Assembly (NCBI RefSeq): GCF_004352845.1
Contig: NZ_SJRX01000001.1
Location: 930,001 to 994,000, forward strand
Direction: 5' to 3'
Source: Luteimonas terricola
Lineage (GTDB): Bacteria; Pseudomonadota; Gammaproteobacteria; Xanthomonadales; Xanthomonadaceae
DNA: 64,000 bases
Shown here: one piece after another, positions 38,463 through 48,169 of the stretch
How positions within the stretch are numbered: the first letter of the stretch is position 1
Layout of the letters: every line of letters starts with the position of its first letter
Position numbers and translations under genes: made by a program
The notes under the pieces: generated by a model
Told to the model about the DNA's origin: nothing
The model's input: the letters and a program-made list of their open reading frames with translations, nothing else
Databases searched by the model: none

Positions 38463-38989
38463 TGCGCGCGCTCCATGCGCAGCACCTCGTCGATGTCCAT
38501 GAAGCCGTTGGCGACCAGCGGCTGCGCATCGGTCTGCACCACGTGGCACTGCACGCAGAAGTAGCGCCGCGGCGAGACTTCGGCCAGGAACTGGTCGTCA
38601 CGATCCATGTAGTGGGTGACGCTCACCGGCGGCGCCTGGAACTGCGCCGCGGTGTTGCGCGCGTGACAGAGCATGCAGCGGTTGGAGTTGAGGTCGACCT
38701 GGTAGCCGTCGATCGAGTGCGGGATGGTCGGCGGCTGCATCGGGTAGGCGCGTCCGCGCGTACGGTCGAAGTTCTCCACCCGGGCCATCGGCAGCGGCGT
38801 GATCTCGACGTCCACCGGCACGTGGCGGCGCATCCCGTCGAGCTCCTGCGCGGGATTGCCGCGGGCACTGATCGGGGGCGCCGGCGGCTTGATCTCGGGG
38901 CCTGCGTCGCGGTCGCCGCAGGCGGCAAGCGGCAGCGCCAGCACCAGGCCGGCGATGAGGCACAGGACAGGCTTCAGGACTTGGCGCAT
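38459..38989 (-). CDS. napB: NapB, diheme cytochrome c subunit with lipobox
   Basis: 176 residues. Two heme motifs, CMLCH and CVQCH, with the NapB blocks [17 protein letters not shown] and [22 protein letters not shown]. The N-terminus is a signal peptide that ends [12 protein letters not shown], a good lipobox with Cys24 and +2 Gly. Standard NapB is a soluble periplasmic protein with an ordinary signal peptide, so lipid anchoring here is a notable inference. ATG at 38989, one base from the napA stop; stop overlaps napC. Confidence 0.94.
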   Translation of the reverse strand: MRQVLKPVLCLIAGLVLALPLAACGDRDAGPEIKPPAPPISARGNPAQELDGMRRHVPVDVEITPLPMARVENFDRTRGRAYPMQPPTIPHSIDGYQVDLNSNRCMLCHARNTAAQFQAPPVSVTHYMDRDDQFLAEVSPRRYFCVQCHVVQTDAQPLVANGFMDIDEVLRMERAQ

Positions 38990-38990
38990 G

Positions 38991-41492
38991 TCAGGCTCCC
39001 ACCGCGACGACCTTGGCCGCGCATTTCTTGAAGTCGGTCTGCTTGGAGATCGGGTCGGTCGCATCCAGCGTGACCTTGTTGATCAGCTGGGCGGCGTCGA
39101 ACCAGGGCACGAAGATCAGCCCGCGCGGCATGCGGTTGCGGCCGCGGGTCTCGACCCGGGTACGCATCGCCCCGCGGCGCGAGGCCACTTCGACCTCGTC
39201 GCCGCGCTTGAGCCCACGCGCCAGCGCGTCATCGGGATGCATGAACACCACGGCCGATGGAACGGCGCGGTACAGCTCCGGGACGCGCATGGTCATCGAG
39301 CCGGAATGCCAGTGTTCGAGCACGCGGCCGGTGACCAGCCACAGGTCGTATTCGTCGTCGGGCGACTCCGCAGGCGGCTCGTAGGGCAGCGCCCAGATCA
39401 CCGCCTTGCCGTCCGGATTGCCGTAGAACTCGAAACCGGTGCCCGGCGTCACGTACGGATCGGCACCCTCGCGGTAACGCCACAGGGTTTCCTTTCCGTC
39501 CACCACCGGCCAGCGCAGGCCGCGCTCCTGGTGGTAGCGGTCGAAGGGTGCCAGGTCGTGGGCGTGGCCGCGGCCGAACTCGGCGTACTCCTCGAACAGG
39601 CCCTTCTGCACGTAGTAGCCGAAGGCGTCGGCCTCGTCGTTGGCATAGCCCTCCTCGATCCCGTCCACGCCGAACGCATCGACCTTGCCGTTGCGGTACA
39701 ACACCTCGTACAGCGTCTTGCCGCGGAACTCCGGGTTGGCCGCCAGGATCTCCTCCGGCCAGCACTCGTCGGTGGTGAAGCGCTTGGAGAACTCCATCAG
39801 CTGCCACAGGTCCGACTTCGCCTCGCCTGGCGCGTCCACCAGCTGGTGCCAGAAATGCGTGCGGCGCTCGGCGTTGCCGTAGGCGCCCTCCTTCTCCACC
39901 CACATCGCCGAGGGCAGGATCAGGTCGCCGGCCTGGCAGGTGACCGTGGGATAGGCGTCGGACACCACGATGAAGTTGTCGGGATTGCGATAGCCGGGCC
40001 AGCCCTCCTCCAGGATGTTGGCGCCGGCCTGCATGTTGTTGTTGACCTGCACCCAGTAGGCGTTGAGCAGGCCGTCCTTCAGCGCGCGGTTCTGCTCGAC
40101 CGCGTGGTAGCCGATCTTCTCCTTGATGATCCCGCGCGGGATCTTCCAGATGTCCTCGGCCATCGCGCGGTGCTCGGGATTGGTCACCACCATGTCCGCC
40201 GGCAGGCGGTGGCTGAAGGTGCCGACCTCGCGCGCGGTGCCGCAGGCCGAGGGCTGCCCGGTCAGCGAGAACGGGCTGTTGCCGGGCGTCGCGATCTTCC
40301 CGGTCAGCAGGTGGATGTTGTAGACCATGTTGTTCGCCCACGTACCGCGCGTGTGCTGGTTGAAACCCATGGTCCAGAACGACATCACCTTGACCTTCGG
40401 GTCGGCGTACAGCGCTGCCAGCTTTTCCAGCCAGCCGCGCTCCACGCCGGTCATCTCGACCGTCTTTTCCAGCGTGTACGGCGCGACGAAGGCGGCGAAC
40501 TCGTCGAAGCCGATCGGCGTGCCGCCGTTGGCGTCGCCGGCGTTCTTCGCAGCCATTTCCAGCGGGTGCTCGGGGCGCAGGCCGTAGCCGATGTCGTCGT
40601 TGCCGCGTTTGAAGGTGGTGTGCCTGTCGACGAATTCCCGGTTGACGCTGCCGGACTTGATGATGTGGTTGGCGATGTAGTTCAGGATCACCAGGTCGGT
40701 CTGGGGCTTGAACACCATCGGGATGTCGGCGAGGTCGAAGCTGCGGTGTTCGTAGGTCGACAGCACCGCCACCTTGACGTGCGGATTCGACAGCCGGCGG
40801 TCGGTGACCCGGGTCCACAGGATCGGGTGCATCTCGGCCATGTTCGAGCCCCAGAGCACGAAGGCGTCGGCGGCCTCGATGTCGTCGTAGCAGCCCATCG
40901 GCTCGTCCATGCCGAAGGTGCGCATGAAGCCGGTCACGGCCGACGCCATGCAGTGGCGCGCGTTGGGATCGATGTGGTTGCTGCGGAAGCCGGCCTTCAT
41001 CAGCTTGTTGGCGGCGTAGCCCTCCCACACCGTCCACTGGCCGGAGCCGAACATGCCGATGCCCTCGCCGCCCTTGGCCTTGAGCACGGCGCGGAACTTC
41101 TCCTCCATCACGTCGAAGGCCTCGTCCCAGCTGACCGGGGTGAAGTCGCCTTCCTTGTGGTAGGCGCCATCACGCTTGCGCAGCAGCGGCGTGGTCAGGC
41201 GGTCGGCGCCGTACATCACCTTCGACAGGAAGTAGCCCTTGACGCAGTTCAGGCCGCGGTTGACCTCGGCCTTGACGTCGCCGTGGGTGGCGACCACGCG
41301 GCCGTTGCGCACGGCGACGTTGATGCCGCAGCCGGTGCCACAGTACCGACACGGCGCCTTGCTCCATTTGAGATCCTTGTCGCCCTCGGCCAGCGTCTCG
41401 ACGGCGGCTCCGCCGGGCACCGGCAGTCCGGCGGCGACGGCGGCGCTGGCAATGGCGCTGTTGCGGATGAACTCGCGGCGGCTGGTACTCAT
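38991..41492 (-). CDS. napA: NapA, periplasmic nitrate reductase catalytic subunit
   Basis: 833 residues. Reduces nitrate to nitrite in the periplasm. Tat signal at the N-terminus ([20 protein letters not shown]). The [4Fe-4S] site is CRYCGTGCG plus NCVKGYF. The molybdenum ligand cysteine is in [11 protein letters not shown]. Substrate and cofactor blocks [32 protein letters not shown] and NPDGKAVIW are typical of NapA rather than NasA. ATG at 41492 overlaps the napD stop (ATGA). Confidence 0.97.
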   Translation of the reverse strand: MSTSRREFIRNSAIASAAVAAGLPVPGGAAVETLAEGDKDLKWSKAPCRYCGTGCGINVAVRNGRVVATHGDVKAEVNRGLNCVKGYFLSKVMYGADRLTTPLLRKRDGAYHKEGDFTPVSWDEAFDVMEEKFRAVLKAKGGEGIGMFGSGQWTVWEGYAANKLMKAGFRSNHIDPNARHCMASAVTGFMRTFGMDEPMGCYDDIEAADAFVLWGSNMAEMHPILWTRVTDRRLSNPHVKVAVLSTYEHRSFDLADIPMVFKPQTDLVILNYIANHIIKSGSVNREFVDRHTTFKRGNDDIGYGLRPEHPLEMAAKNAGDANGGTPIGFDEFAAFVAPYTLEKTVEMTGVERGWLEKLAALYADPKVKVMSFWTMGFNQHTRGTWANNMVYNIHLLTGKIATPGNSPFSLTGQPSACGTAREVGTFSHRLPADMVVTNPEHRAMAEDIWKIPRGIIKEKIGYHAVEQNRALKDGLLNAYWVQVNNNMQAGANILEEGWPGYRNPDNFIVVSDAYPTVTCQAGDLILPSAMWVEKEGAYGNAERRTHFWHQLVDAPGEAKSDLWQLMEFSKRFTTDECWPEEILAANPEFRGKTLYEVLYRNGKVDAFGVDGIEEGYANDEADAFGYYVQKGLFEEYAEFGRGHAHDLAPFDRYHQERGLRWPVVDGKETLWRYREGADPYVTPGTGFEFYGNPDGKAVIWALPYEPPAESPDDEYDLWLVTGRVLEHWHSGSMTMRVPELYRAVPSAVVFMHPDDALARGLKRGDEVEVASRRGAMRTRVETRGRNRMPRGLIFVPWFDAAQLINKVTLDATDPISKQTDFKKCAAKVVAVGA

Positions 41493-41791
41493 CTGTGTGA
41501 CTCCTGTGAAGCGGATGCGGGAACATCGCCGGGCGGCGGCGACCGCTCGACGTGGTGGTAGACGAGGTTGACGGTGACCACGCCGGGCAGCGCCTGCAGC
41601 AGGTCGATATTGGCCATCAGGCCGGCGGTGCCGTCGCTTTCCTGCACCAGCACGCTGCGGGTGTCGTCCTGCAGCGCGAGTTCGAGGCCCTCGGCCGTGG
41701 CGACGGCCGCTGCAAGCGCGGGAATTGCTTCGGGATGGTGGCGGACCACCAGGCTGGCCAGGTGCCACTCCGGAACAGGGTCAGGCTTCAA
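41489..41791 (-). CDS. napD: NapD, NapA-specific Tat proofreading chaperone
   Basis: 100 residues. Ferredoxin-like fold chaperone that binds the NapA twin-arginine signal peptide. Recognisable [20 protein letters not shown] start and a late [19 protein letters not shown]. No ATG or GTG fits: the start is TTG at 41791, inside the napF end (TTGAAGCCTGA), with GGAG nine bases upstream. Coupled to napF and napA at both ends. Confidence 0.92.
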   Translation of the reverse strand: MKPDPVPEWHLASLVVRHHPEAIPALAAAVATAEGLELALQDDTRSVLVQESDGTAGLMANIDLLQALPGVVTVNLVYHHVERSPPPGDVPASASQESHR

Positions 41792-42302
41792 CGGGCATCT
41801 CCGCGACAAGTGGCGCCAGGCTGATGGCCGTCGCGGGACAGCCCTGCACGCAGGCGCCGCAGCCGGTGCAGCGGTCCGCGTCCACCTGCGGCATCGGCAC
41901 CGTGCGCGTGGGCGGAAAGCGGATCGCCGACTCGCCGCAGGCATCGCGGCAGCTTGAACACACGATGCCGCGCGCAGCGAGGCAGGCGTCGCCGACCTGT
42001 GCGCGCAGCGTCCAGGGCGGGTCGGACAGCGGGCCGAACGCCGACTCGCGACAGGCCGACGCGCAGTCGCCGCAGAACGTGCACTCACCGCGCGCCGGAT
42101 CGAACTCGGGCAGCCCGCCTTCGCCGGCCAGCAGCACGGCCTCCGGGCACGCGGCCACGCAGGCGTTGCAGCCCGTGCACGCGTCCACGAAAAGGGATTC
42201 GTCCAGTGCCCACGGCGGGCGCAGCAGCGGGCGCGCGCGCAGGCGGCCCTGCAGCAGCGCCCTGCGGCTGCGGTCGGGACGATGGTTCACGGCGGCGGCC
42301 AC
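41781..42302 (-). CDS. napF: NapF, iron-sulfur accessory protein
   Basis: 173 residues with four cysteine clusters: CTGCNACVAACPEAV, CTFCGDCASACRESAF, CSSCRDACGESAI and CTGCGACVQGCPATAI. A cytoplasmic protein thought to help mature NapA's cluster. Start GTG at 42302 after GGGGA; a second GTG five codons on is also possible. It follows napE by 15 bases and overlaps napD. Confidence 0.94.
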   Translation of the reverse strand: MAAAVNHRPDRSRRALLQGRLRARPLLRPPWALDESLFVDACTGCNACVAACPEAVLLAGEGGLPEFDPARGECTFCGDCASACRESAFGPLSDPPWTLRAQVGDACLAARGIVCSSCRDACGESAIRFPPTRTVPMPQVDADRCTGCGACVQGCPATAISLAPLVAEMPVEA

Positions 42303-42317
42303 GGCGTCCCCATGGCC

Positions 42318-42476
42318 TCAGGCAGTCGGCGGACCGTTGAACATCTGCCAGATCCAGACGGCGAACCCGTAGCCGCCCACGATCATCACCGACAGCAGTG
42401 GAAACAGCACCACGGTGATGAACAGGAAAAGAGTCAGCTCCCTGCGCTTGCCCGGCTGGCTGGCCTCCGCGTCCAA
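42318..42476 (-). CDS. napE: NapE, small membrane protein of nitrate reductase operon
   Basis: 52 residues, too short for most gene finders. A basic N-terminus (QPGKRRELTLF) precedes one membrane helix (FITVVLFPLLSVMIVGGYGF) and an AVWIWQMFNGPP end, the standard NapE pattern. The start is TTG at 42476 with GGGAGC eight bases upstream; no ATG fits. First gene of the operon napEFDABC. Function of NapE is unknown. Confidence 0.9.
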   Translation of the reverse strand: MDAEASQPGKRRELTLFLFITVVLFPLLSVMIVGGYGFAVWIWQMFNGPPTA

Positions 42477-42788
42477 TGCGCGCTCCCGTTGGCTTCAACT
42501 GATTGCCGAACACCCTACATCCGGCCGTGTGAAGAGACCAGAGGATCCACGTTGTTGCGGAGGATAGAGTGATCCGCGAGGGGTTCAGGCGGTCTTGAGC
42601 GAAGGCGAAGGGCAGGCCCATCGCCGCCGCCAGGCGCGCGCTGAACTGGATCGTGCGGAAAGGCGTCGGCGCCGTCGTAACAGCGTCGCAGCGCGCGCAC
42701 CGTGGCCTGGTCGGTGCGTCGCGCGCGGCACAAGGCCAGGGTCTGTGCAGGACATGGGGCCGCACGCCGCACTTGCCAGCCCCCGGAC
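42477..42788. other. 312-base gap between kup and napE, nap control region
   Basis: No gene is supported. Open frames across it are GC-skew shadows. Being directly upstream of napE it should hold the nap promoter. I looked for an FNR/ANR site (TTGAT-N4-ATCAA) and found none; TTCGGCAATCAGTTGAA near 42492-42508 is only a loose resemblance. A TCTATCCT element (minus strand, about 42566) is a weak -10 candidate. Confidence 0.5.
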
Positions 42789-44756
42789 TCAGATCTCCAC
42801 CTGCGCCCCCAGCTCCACCAGACGGTTTCCGGGGATGCGGAAGTAGGCATTGGCCGGCGCCGCGTTGCGATGCATGACGGCGAACACCCGGGCGCGCCAC
42901 AGCGGCATGCCGACGTGCCGGGAGGGCACGATCGACTCGCGGCTGGTGAAGTAGGTGGTTTCCATGGGGTCGAGATCGAGACCCTCGATGTCGCACCCCC
43001 GCATCAGCGCCAGCGGCACGTCGGGGGTCTCCATGAACCCGAACCGCAGCGTCACCTGATAGAAGCCATCGCCGACGTTGTGCACCTGCAGCCGCCGCTC
43101 CGCGGGCGCGAAGGGCGTGGTCAGGGTGTGGGCGGTGAGGAACAGGTTGCGCTCGTGCAGCACCTTGTTGTGCTTGAGGTTGTGCAGCATCGCGTGCGGC
43201 ACCACGCCCGGGTCGCTGGTCATGAAGATCGCCGTGCCAGGAACCCTGACGGGCGGCGCGAGCATCAGGCCCGAAATGAAGGTATCCAGGCGCAGGCCGT
43301 CGGCCTGGTTGCCCTCGCGCAGGACCTGCTTCCCGCGGCGCCAGGTCCGCAGCAGGGTGAACAGCACCACGCCCAGGACCAGCGGGAACCAGCCGCCCTG
43401 CAGCACCTTGGCGCCGTTCGCGACCACGAACGCGACGTCGATCACCACGAAGGCCACGCAGGACGGCAGCACCCAGCGGCGCCACTTGGGCCACAGCGCA
43501 CGGGCCACGATCGCCAGCAGCAGGGTGTCGATCAGCATCGTCATCGACACCGATACCCCGTAGGCCGTGGCCAGCGCCGACGAGGTCCGGAAGCTCAGCA
43601 CCAGCGCGATCACGATCGCCGCCATCGACCAGTTGATGGCCGGGATGTAGATCTGGCCGATGGTCTCGCTGGACGTGTGCTTGATGCGCATGCGCGGGAT
43701 GTAGCCCAGCTGCATGGCCTGGCGTGCGACCGAGAAGCCGCCGGTGATCACCGCCTGCGATGCGATGACCGTGGCCGCGGTGGCCAGCACCACCATCGGC
43801 CAGCGTCCCCATTCGGGCACGCCGATGAAGAACGGATTGCGGATCGCCGTGGGATCCTCGAGCACCAGCGCGCCCTGCCCCAGGTAGTTCAGCATCAGCG
43901 AGGGCAGCACGAACCAGTACCAGCCCAGCCGGATCGGCCGCGCGCCGAAGTGGCCCATGTCGGTATAGATCGCCTCGCCGCCGGTGACCGCCAGCACCAC
44001 CGCGCCGAGGATGAACACCCCGCCCCAGCTGTGCTCGACGAAGAAGCGCCCCGCCCACCACGGGTTGATGGCCTTCAGCACCTCCGGCTCGTGCAGGATG
44101 TTGAGCACGCCCAGCGCCGCGAGCGACGTGAACCAGAGGAGCGTGATCGGCCCGAATATGCGCCCGACCTTCGCGGTCCCGAAGCGCTGGGTGGCGAACA
44201 GCATGCCCAGCACCACCACGGTGATCGGCACGATCCAGTCGTCGAGCCCCGGCGCGACCACCTGCAGCCCCTCGACCGCCGACAGCACCGAGATCGCCGG
44301 CGTGATCACCCCGTCGCCGAAGAACAGCGAGGCGCCGAAGACACCGAGGATGCCGACCAGGTACACCGACTTCGAACCCGGCTTCAGGCTGCGCTGCGCC
44401 AGCGCCATCAGCGCCATGATGCCGCCCTCGCCCTCGTTGTCGGCGCGCATGATGATGGTGACGTACTTGAAGGTCACCACCACCGTCAGCGCCCAGAACA
44501 CCAGCGACAGGATGCCGAGCACGGTGTCGTGGTTGGCGGTCAGTCCGTAGTGCGGGTTGAAGGCTTCGCGCAGGGTGTACAGCGGGCTGGTGCCGATGTC
44601 GCCGAAGACCACGCCGATCGCGCCGACCACGAGGCCCGTCAGCCCGACCCTGCCGTGGCCCGGACCGGAGCCGCCGCCACTGCCGCCGCCGTGGTCGCGG
44701 CCCCCGCCACGCCTGCCCTGTGACGCAGCTGCGAGCTTGGTTGTGCCTTCGGACAT
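42789..44756 (-). CDS. kup: Kup, low-affinity potassium/proton symporter
   Basis: 655 residues, 12 membrane helices in the first 450 residues. N-terminal Gly-rich cytoplasmic tail then [24 protein letters not shown], the Kup signature. [18 protein letters not shown]-like and [25 protein letters not shown] mark the later membrane end and the cytoplasmic C-terminal domain. Imports K+ under ordinary and acid conditions. ATG at 44756 is 22 bases after ruvA's stop, so probably read with ruvCA. Lies between ruvCA and the nap operon. Confidence 0.95.
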   Translation of the reverse strand: MSEGTTKLAAASQGRRGGGRDHGGGSGGGSGPGHGRVGLTGLVVGAIGVVFGDIGTSPLYTLREAFNPHYGLTANHDTVLGILSLVFWALTVVVTFKYVTIIMRADNEGEGGIMALMALAQRSLKPGSKSVYLVGILGVFGASLFFGDGVITPAISVLSAVEGLQVVAPGLDDWIVPITVVVLGMLFATQRFGTAKVGRIFGPITLLWFTSLAALGVLNILHEPEVLKAINPWWAGRFFVEHSWGGVFILGAVVLAVTGGEAIYTDMGHFGARPIRLGWYWFVLPSLMLNYLGQGALVLEDPTAIRNPFFIGVPEWGRWPMVVLATAATVIASQAVITGGFSVARQAMQLGYIPRMRIKHTSSETIGQIYIPAINWSMAAIVIALVLSFRTSSALATAYGVSVSMTMLIDTLLLAIVARALWPKWRRWVLPSCVAFVVIDVAFVVANGAKVLQGGWFPLVLGVVLFTLLRTWRRGKQVLREGNQADGLRLDTFISGLMLAPPVRVPGTAIFMTSDPGVVPHAMLHNLKHNKVLHERNLFLTAHTLTTPFAPAERRLQVHNVGDGFYQVTLRFGFMETPDVPLALMRGCDIEGLDLDPMETTYFTSRESIVPSRHVGMPLWRARVFAVMHRNAAPANAYFRIPGNRLVELGAQVEI

Positions 44757-44778
44757 CGGATTTCCGTGGAGCGCCGGC

Positions 44779-45369
44779 TCAGCGAAGCGCGGACTGTAGC
44801 GCTTTTCGGATGATGGTTTCGGGGGTATCGCCCTCGACCTGCGCGGCGCGGGCCATGCGCTGGGCTTCGGCCGGCTTGTAGCCGAGCTGCTGCAGGGCCA
44901 CCGTCGCCTCCGACAGCGGATCGGCGGGCACGCCGGCGCGCGGCAACGCCGTGGCGCCGCCCATGATCGCCTCGGCACGGTCGCGCAGTTCCACCACGAT
45001 GCGCTCGGCGGTCTTCTTGCCGATGCCCGGGATCCGGGTCAGCGCGGTGACGTCGCCGGCCTGCACCAGGCGCGCGAACTCTTCGACGCTGGCGCCCGAC
45101 AGGATCGCCAGCGCGATCTTCGCGCCGATGCCGCTGACCCGCTGCACATCGCGGAACAGCCGCCGCTCGGACTCGGTGCTGAAGCCGTACAGCGACACCG
45201 AGTCTTCCTTCTGCGCGTAGTGCGTGAACAGCGAGATCTCCTTGCCCAGCACCGGCAGCTCGTAGAAGGTGCTCATCGGCGCCTCCAGCTCGTAGCCCAC
45301 GCCGTTGACGTCCACCACCAGCCACGGCGGCGACTTGTGCGCGAGCAGGCCCCTCAGGCGACCAATCAT
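44779..45369 (-). CDS. ruvA: RuvA, Holliday junction binding protein
   Basis: 196 residues. OB-fold domain first ([31 protein letters not shown]), then helix-hairpin-helix motifs ([20 protein letters not shown] and [21 protein letters not shown]) and the RuvB-binding C-terminal domain ([20 protein letters not shown]). Full length. Overlaps ruvC by four bases. Confidence 0.97.
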   Translation of the reverse strand: MIGRLRGLLAHKSPPWLVVDVNGVGYELEAPMSTFYELPVLGKEISLFTHYAQKEDSVSLYGFSTESERRLFRDVQRVSGIGAKIALAILSGASVEEFARLVQAGDVTALTRIPGIGKKTAERIVVELRDRAEAIMGGATALPRAGVPADPLSEATVALQQLGYKPAEAQRMARAAQVEGDTPETIIRKALQSALR

Positions 45370-45902
45370 CTACGGCTCCAGGCCATCTTCGAATCGATGC
45401 CCAGCCGCTGCGCGCTGGCGCGGACGTGGGCGTGCGTGATGGCGATCGCCAGGGCGTCGGCGGCATCGGCCTGCAGCCGGCCCTTGAGGCCGAGCATGGC
45501 GCCGACCATGTGCTGCACCTGGGCCTTGTCCGCGGCGCCGGTGCCGACCAGGGCCAGTTTCACCTGGCGCGCGCCGTACTCGTGCACCGGCAGGTCGCGC
45601 ATGACCACCGCGCAGATCGCCGCGCCACGGGCCTGGCCGAGCTTGAGCGCGGAGTCGGCGTTCTTCGACATGAACACCTGTTCGATCGCGACCTCGTCCG
45701 GACGGTGCTCGTCGAGCACCGCGCGCAGGCCGTCGAGCAGCCGGCGCAGGCGCTGCGGCAGGTCCCCGGGCGCGGCCGCGGCGCCGGCAAGCAGGTCCAG
45801 CGGCGCGTGGTACACGTGCGTGGTGCGGCCCGTGGCGTCGACGTCGATGATGCCGACGCCGGTGCGCTGCGAGCCCGGGTCGATGCCGAGGATCCTGGTC
45901 AC
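45366..45902 (-). CDS. ruvC: RuvC, Holliday junction resolvase
   Basis: 178 residues. Catalytic acidic residues in [14 protein letters not shown] (D7), [23 protein letters not shown] (E), and the late [13 protein letters not shown] pair. Cleaves junctions bound by RuvAB. Start GTG at 45902; 10 bases after yebC and four-base overlap with ruvA. Confidence 0.97.
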   Translation of the reverse strand: MTRILGIDPGSQRTGVGIIDVDATGRTTHVYHAPLDLLAGAAAAPGDLPQRLRRLLDGLRAVLDEHRPDEVAIEQVFMSKNADSALKLGQARGAAICAVVMRDLPVHEYGARQVKLALVGTGAADKAQVQHMVGAMLGLKGRLQADAADALAIAITHAHVRASAQRLGIDSKMAWSRR

Positions 45903-45912
45903 GTCGCCCAGC

Positions 45913-46644
45913 TTACGCGTAAGCGTCGTCGCCGAGCTCGGCGTTGGAATAAACAGCCTGCACGTCGTCGATGTCTTCCAGCCAGGCCAGCAGCTTCACC
46001 ACCTGCTGCGCGGTCTCGCCGTCCACCGCCACGTCGTTGTCGGCACGCATGGTGACCTCGGCGTGCTCGGCCGGCGCGCCGGCGGCGGCCATGGCGTCGC
46101 GCACGGCGGCGAAGTCCTCCGGCGTGGTCAGCACGTCGATCGCTCCGTCATCGGGATAGACCACCACGTCGTCGGCACCGGCTTCGATCGCGGCGTTGGT
46201 GACCGCGTCCTCGTCGGCGCCCGCGCCGAAGCGCAGGATGCCCTGCTTGCGGAACATGAAGGCCACCGAGCCGTCGGTGCCGAGGTTGCCGCCGAACTTG
46301 CCGAAGGCGTGGCGCACGTCGGCCACGGTGCGCACCTTGTTGTCGGTCAGGCAGTCGACGATCACCGCGACCCCGCCCGGGGCATAGCCCTCGTAGCGGA
46401 TCTCCTCGTAATCGACGCCTTCGAGCTCACCGGTTGCCTTTTTGACCGCGCGCTCGATGACCTCTCTGGTCATGTTCGCCGCCAGCGCCTTGTCGATGCC
46501 GCTGCGCAGGCGCGGGTTGCCCCCGGGGTCCCCTCCGCCGGCGCGCGCGGCGACCGAGATCTCGCGGATCAGCTTGGTGAAGATCTTCCCGCGACGCGAA
46601 TCTTCCGCGTTCTTGCGGGACTCGATGGAGGGGCCTCTGCCCAT
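45913..46644 (-). CDS. yebC: YebC/TACO1-family translational regulator
   Basis: 243 residues. The family blocks are [59 protein letters not shown] and [22 protein letters not shown]. Proteins of this type ease ribosome stalling at proline runs or act as regulators. The N-terminus is [12 protein letters not shown] instead of the usual MAGHSKWANIQHRK, which I recall as the xanthomonad version. ATG at 46644 is chosen; a GTG three codons earlier sits too close to the AAGGA site. First gene of yebC-ruvC-ruvA. Confidence 0.93.
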   Translation of the reverse strand: MGRGPSIESRKNAEDSRRGKIFTKLIREISVAARAGGGDPGGNPRLRSGIDKALAANMTREVIERAVKKATGELEGVDYEEIRYEGYAPGGVAVIVDCLTDNKVRTVADVRHAFGKFGGNLGTDGSVAFMFRKQGILRFGAGADEDAVTNAAIEAGADDVVVYPDDGAIDVLTTPEDFAAVRDAMAAAGAPAEHAEVTMRADNDVAVDGETAQQVVKLLAWLEDIDDVQAVYSNAELGDDAYA

Positions 46645-46850
46645 GCGTGCCACCTGTCCTTCTTTGAAAGCAATGGCGATTTTACCCGTTTCCCCTTGCT
46701 CACCGGGCTGGAGGCAGAAGGACACCGCTGGCTGTGCGGAGGGGGCGGGCTGACGGGGTGCGCGGCCGGTGGCGCGCGGGTGACCGCCGGCGCGCGGGAC
46801 AGCCCACGGAGTGCCTGCACACCCTCCGCCCTCGCGCTCCGACGATCAAT

Positions 46851-47546
46851 TCACCGCGTAGCGGCTTCCCCTGGACAGCCTGGAGACCTCGGGAAGCGAC
46901 CCTGCTCGAGGAAGGCGATGGCCTGCCTGGCTGCTTCGGCGGAGAACAGCAGTCCGCTGTGCGAGGCATCCACGACGACGTGGCCGGCCAGTCCAGGCAC
47001 CCTGGTCTCGTCGACCGACACCGTGCCGTCGTGCGCCCCGTCGAAACGGGCCACCAGCGCGCCCAGCCCGCGCGGCCGACGGCCGGCGATCATGCCGACT
47101 TCGACGCCTTCGGGCAGCGCCACGCAGCCCGCGCGCAGCAGCGCGGCGCTGCGGCCGAGGTAGAGCGTGGTCAGCGCGTGACGCGACAGGGTCTTCGCCA
47201 CGCCGCTGCCGCACAGCGGCGTTCCCAGGCAGACCACGCGCGTCACCGGCAGCGTCGGTTCGGAGCGCAGCGCCTCCAGCGCCATGAGCCCGCCAAGGCT
47301 GTGGCCGACCACGTGGGTCGCGGGGCCATCACGCAGGCGCTCGCGCACGCGACGCACCGCCGAGTCCGTGCTGCCGACGATGCTGCGGTAGCCGACGATG
47401 TCGGTCCCGTATCCGGCCGCGCCCAGCCGCGATGCGAGGCGCCGCATGGCCAGGGGCGGCATCCAGAGGCCATGGACGAGGAGCACGCGGGTCGCGGTGG
47501 GCAGCGCGCGTCCGGGCCCGCCCTTCGCGGTTTCAGCGCGAAGCAT
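46851..47546 (-). CDS. Alpha/beta hydrolase, lipase/esterase-like
   Basis: 231 residues. LLVHGLWMPPLAMRRLASRL at the N-terminus and the nucleophile elbow VVGHSLGGLMALEAL (Ser) mark an alpha/beta hydrolase. The acid is probably in FDGAHDGTVSVDET and the His in VDASHSGLL. The motif placement resembles PGAP1-like or small triacylglycerol lipases; substrate unknown. ATG at 47546 overlaps the end of the acetyltransferase gene by 14 bases. The 206-base gap beyond the stop, up to yebC, contains nothing I can assign. Confidence 0.85.
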   Translation of the reverse strand: MLRAETAKGGPGRALPTATRVLLVHGLWMPPLAMRRLASRLGAAGYGTDIVGYRSIVGSTDSAVRRVRERLRDGPATHVVGHSLGGLMALEALRSEPTLPVTRVVCLGTPLCGSGVAKTLSRHALTTLYLGRSAALLRAGCVALPEGVEVGMIAGRRPRGLGALVARFDGAHDGTVSVDETRVPGLAGHVVVDASHSGLLFSAEAARQAIAFLEQGRFPRSPGCPGEAATR

Positions 47547-48114
47547 CGGGATCCCGGTTGCGGCCGGGGCCGCTCGCACCTGTGCCGGTGGTTGCGGCGA
47601 TGGCCGGGCGACGGAGGATGAATTCGCGGTCGCGGGCGCGGCCGACGGGGAAGACGTACTCGCCCACCGCTTCGAAGCCGCGGCGCGCGTAGAAGCGCTG
47701 GGCGCCCAGGTTCTCCGACCAGACGCCGATCCACAGCGTGCGCGGCCCGGCGCGCTCCAACCATGCGACCGCGGTGTCGAACAGCCGGCCGCCCCAGCCG
47801 CCGGACTGGTGCGAGGCCATCAGGTACAGCCGCTTGAGTTCGCCGTCGCCGGGCGCGACCTCGGGATGCGGCAGGCCGCAGGGCCCGGCGGCGGCATGGC
47901 CGACGGCGCGACCGTCGTCCTCCAGCAGCCAGACCGCGTAGTCGGGATGCGAAAGGATCACGCGCTGCCTGTCTTCGGCGTAGGCCTCGTCGAGGAAGGC
48001 CTGGAGGTCTTCAGGCGGATAGAGATGACCAAAGGTTTCGGTGAAGGTGCGGGCAGCCAGGCGGGACAGGAGGCCGGCATCGGCGGGCGTCGCGCGGCGG
48101 ATGGTCGGGGTCAT
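47533..48114 (-). CDS. GNAT-family N-acetyltransferase
   Basis: 193 residues. Starts IRRATPADAGLLSRLAARTF, has the acetyl-CoA loop GELKRLYLMASHQSGGWGGRLFD (motif A, Q/RxxGxG/A with a variant sequence) and the late WSENLGAQRFYARRGFEAVGEYVF. Acceptor unknown; could act on small metabolites or protein N-termini. The last 20 residues (Gly/Arg/Asp-rich) are not part of the fold. It overlaps the hydrolase start, so the two are one unit. Confidence 0.9.
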   Translation of the reverse strand: MTPTIRRATPADAGLLSRLAARTFTETFGHLYPPEDLQAFLDEAYAEDRQRVILSHPDYAVWLLEDDGRAVGHAAAGPCGLPHPEVAPGDGELKRLYLMASHQSGGWGGRLFDTAVAWLERAGPRTLWIGVWSENLGAQRFYARRGFEAVGEYVFPVGRARDREFILRRPAIAATTGTGASGPGRNRDPDASR

Positions 48115-48169
48115 CGCGTCATGTCCTGGGGAGGCGGCTGGGGTGCGGGCGCGGCAGCACCCTGGCTGC

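Noticed and set aside
42515-42850. 111-codon minus-strand frame in the kup-napE gap
   Set aside because: Begins inside the kup 3' end in another frame, Arg-rich, no ribosome site. Treated as gap.
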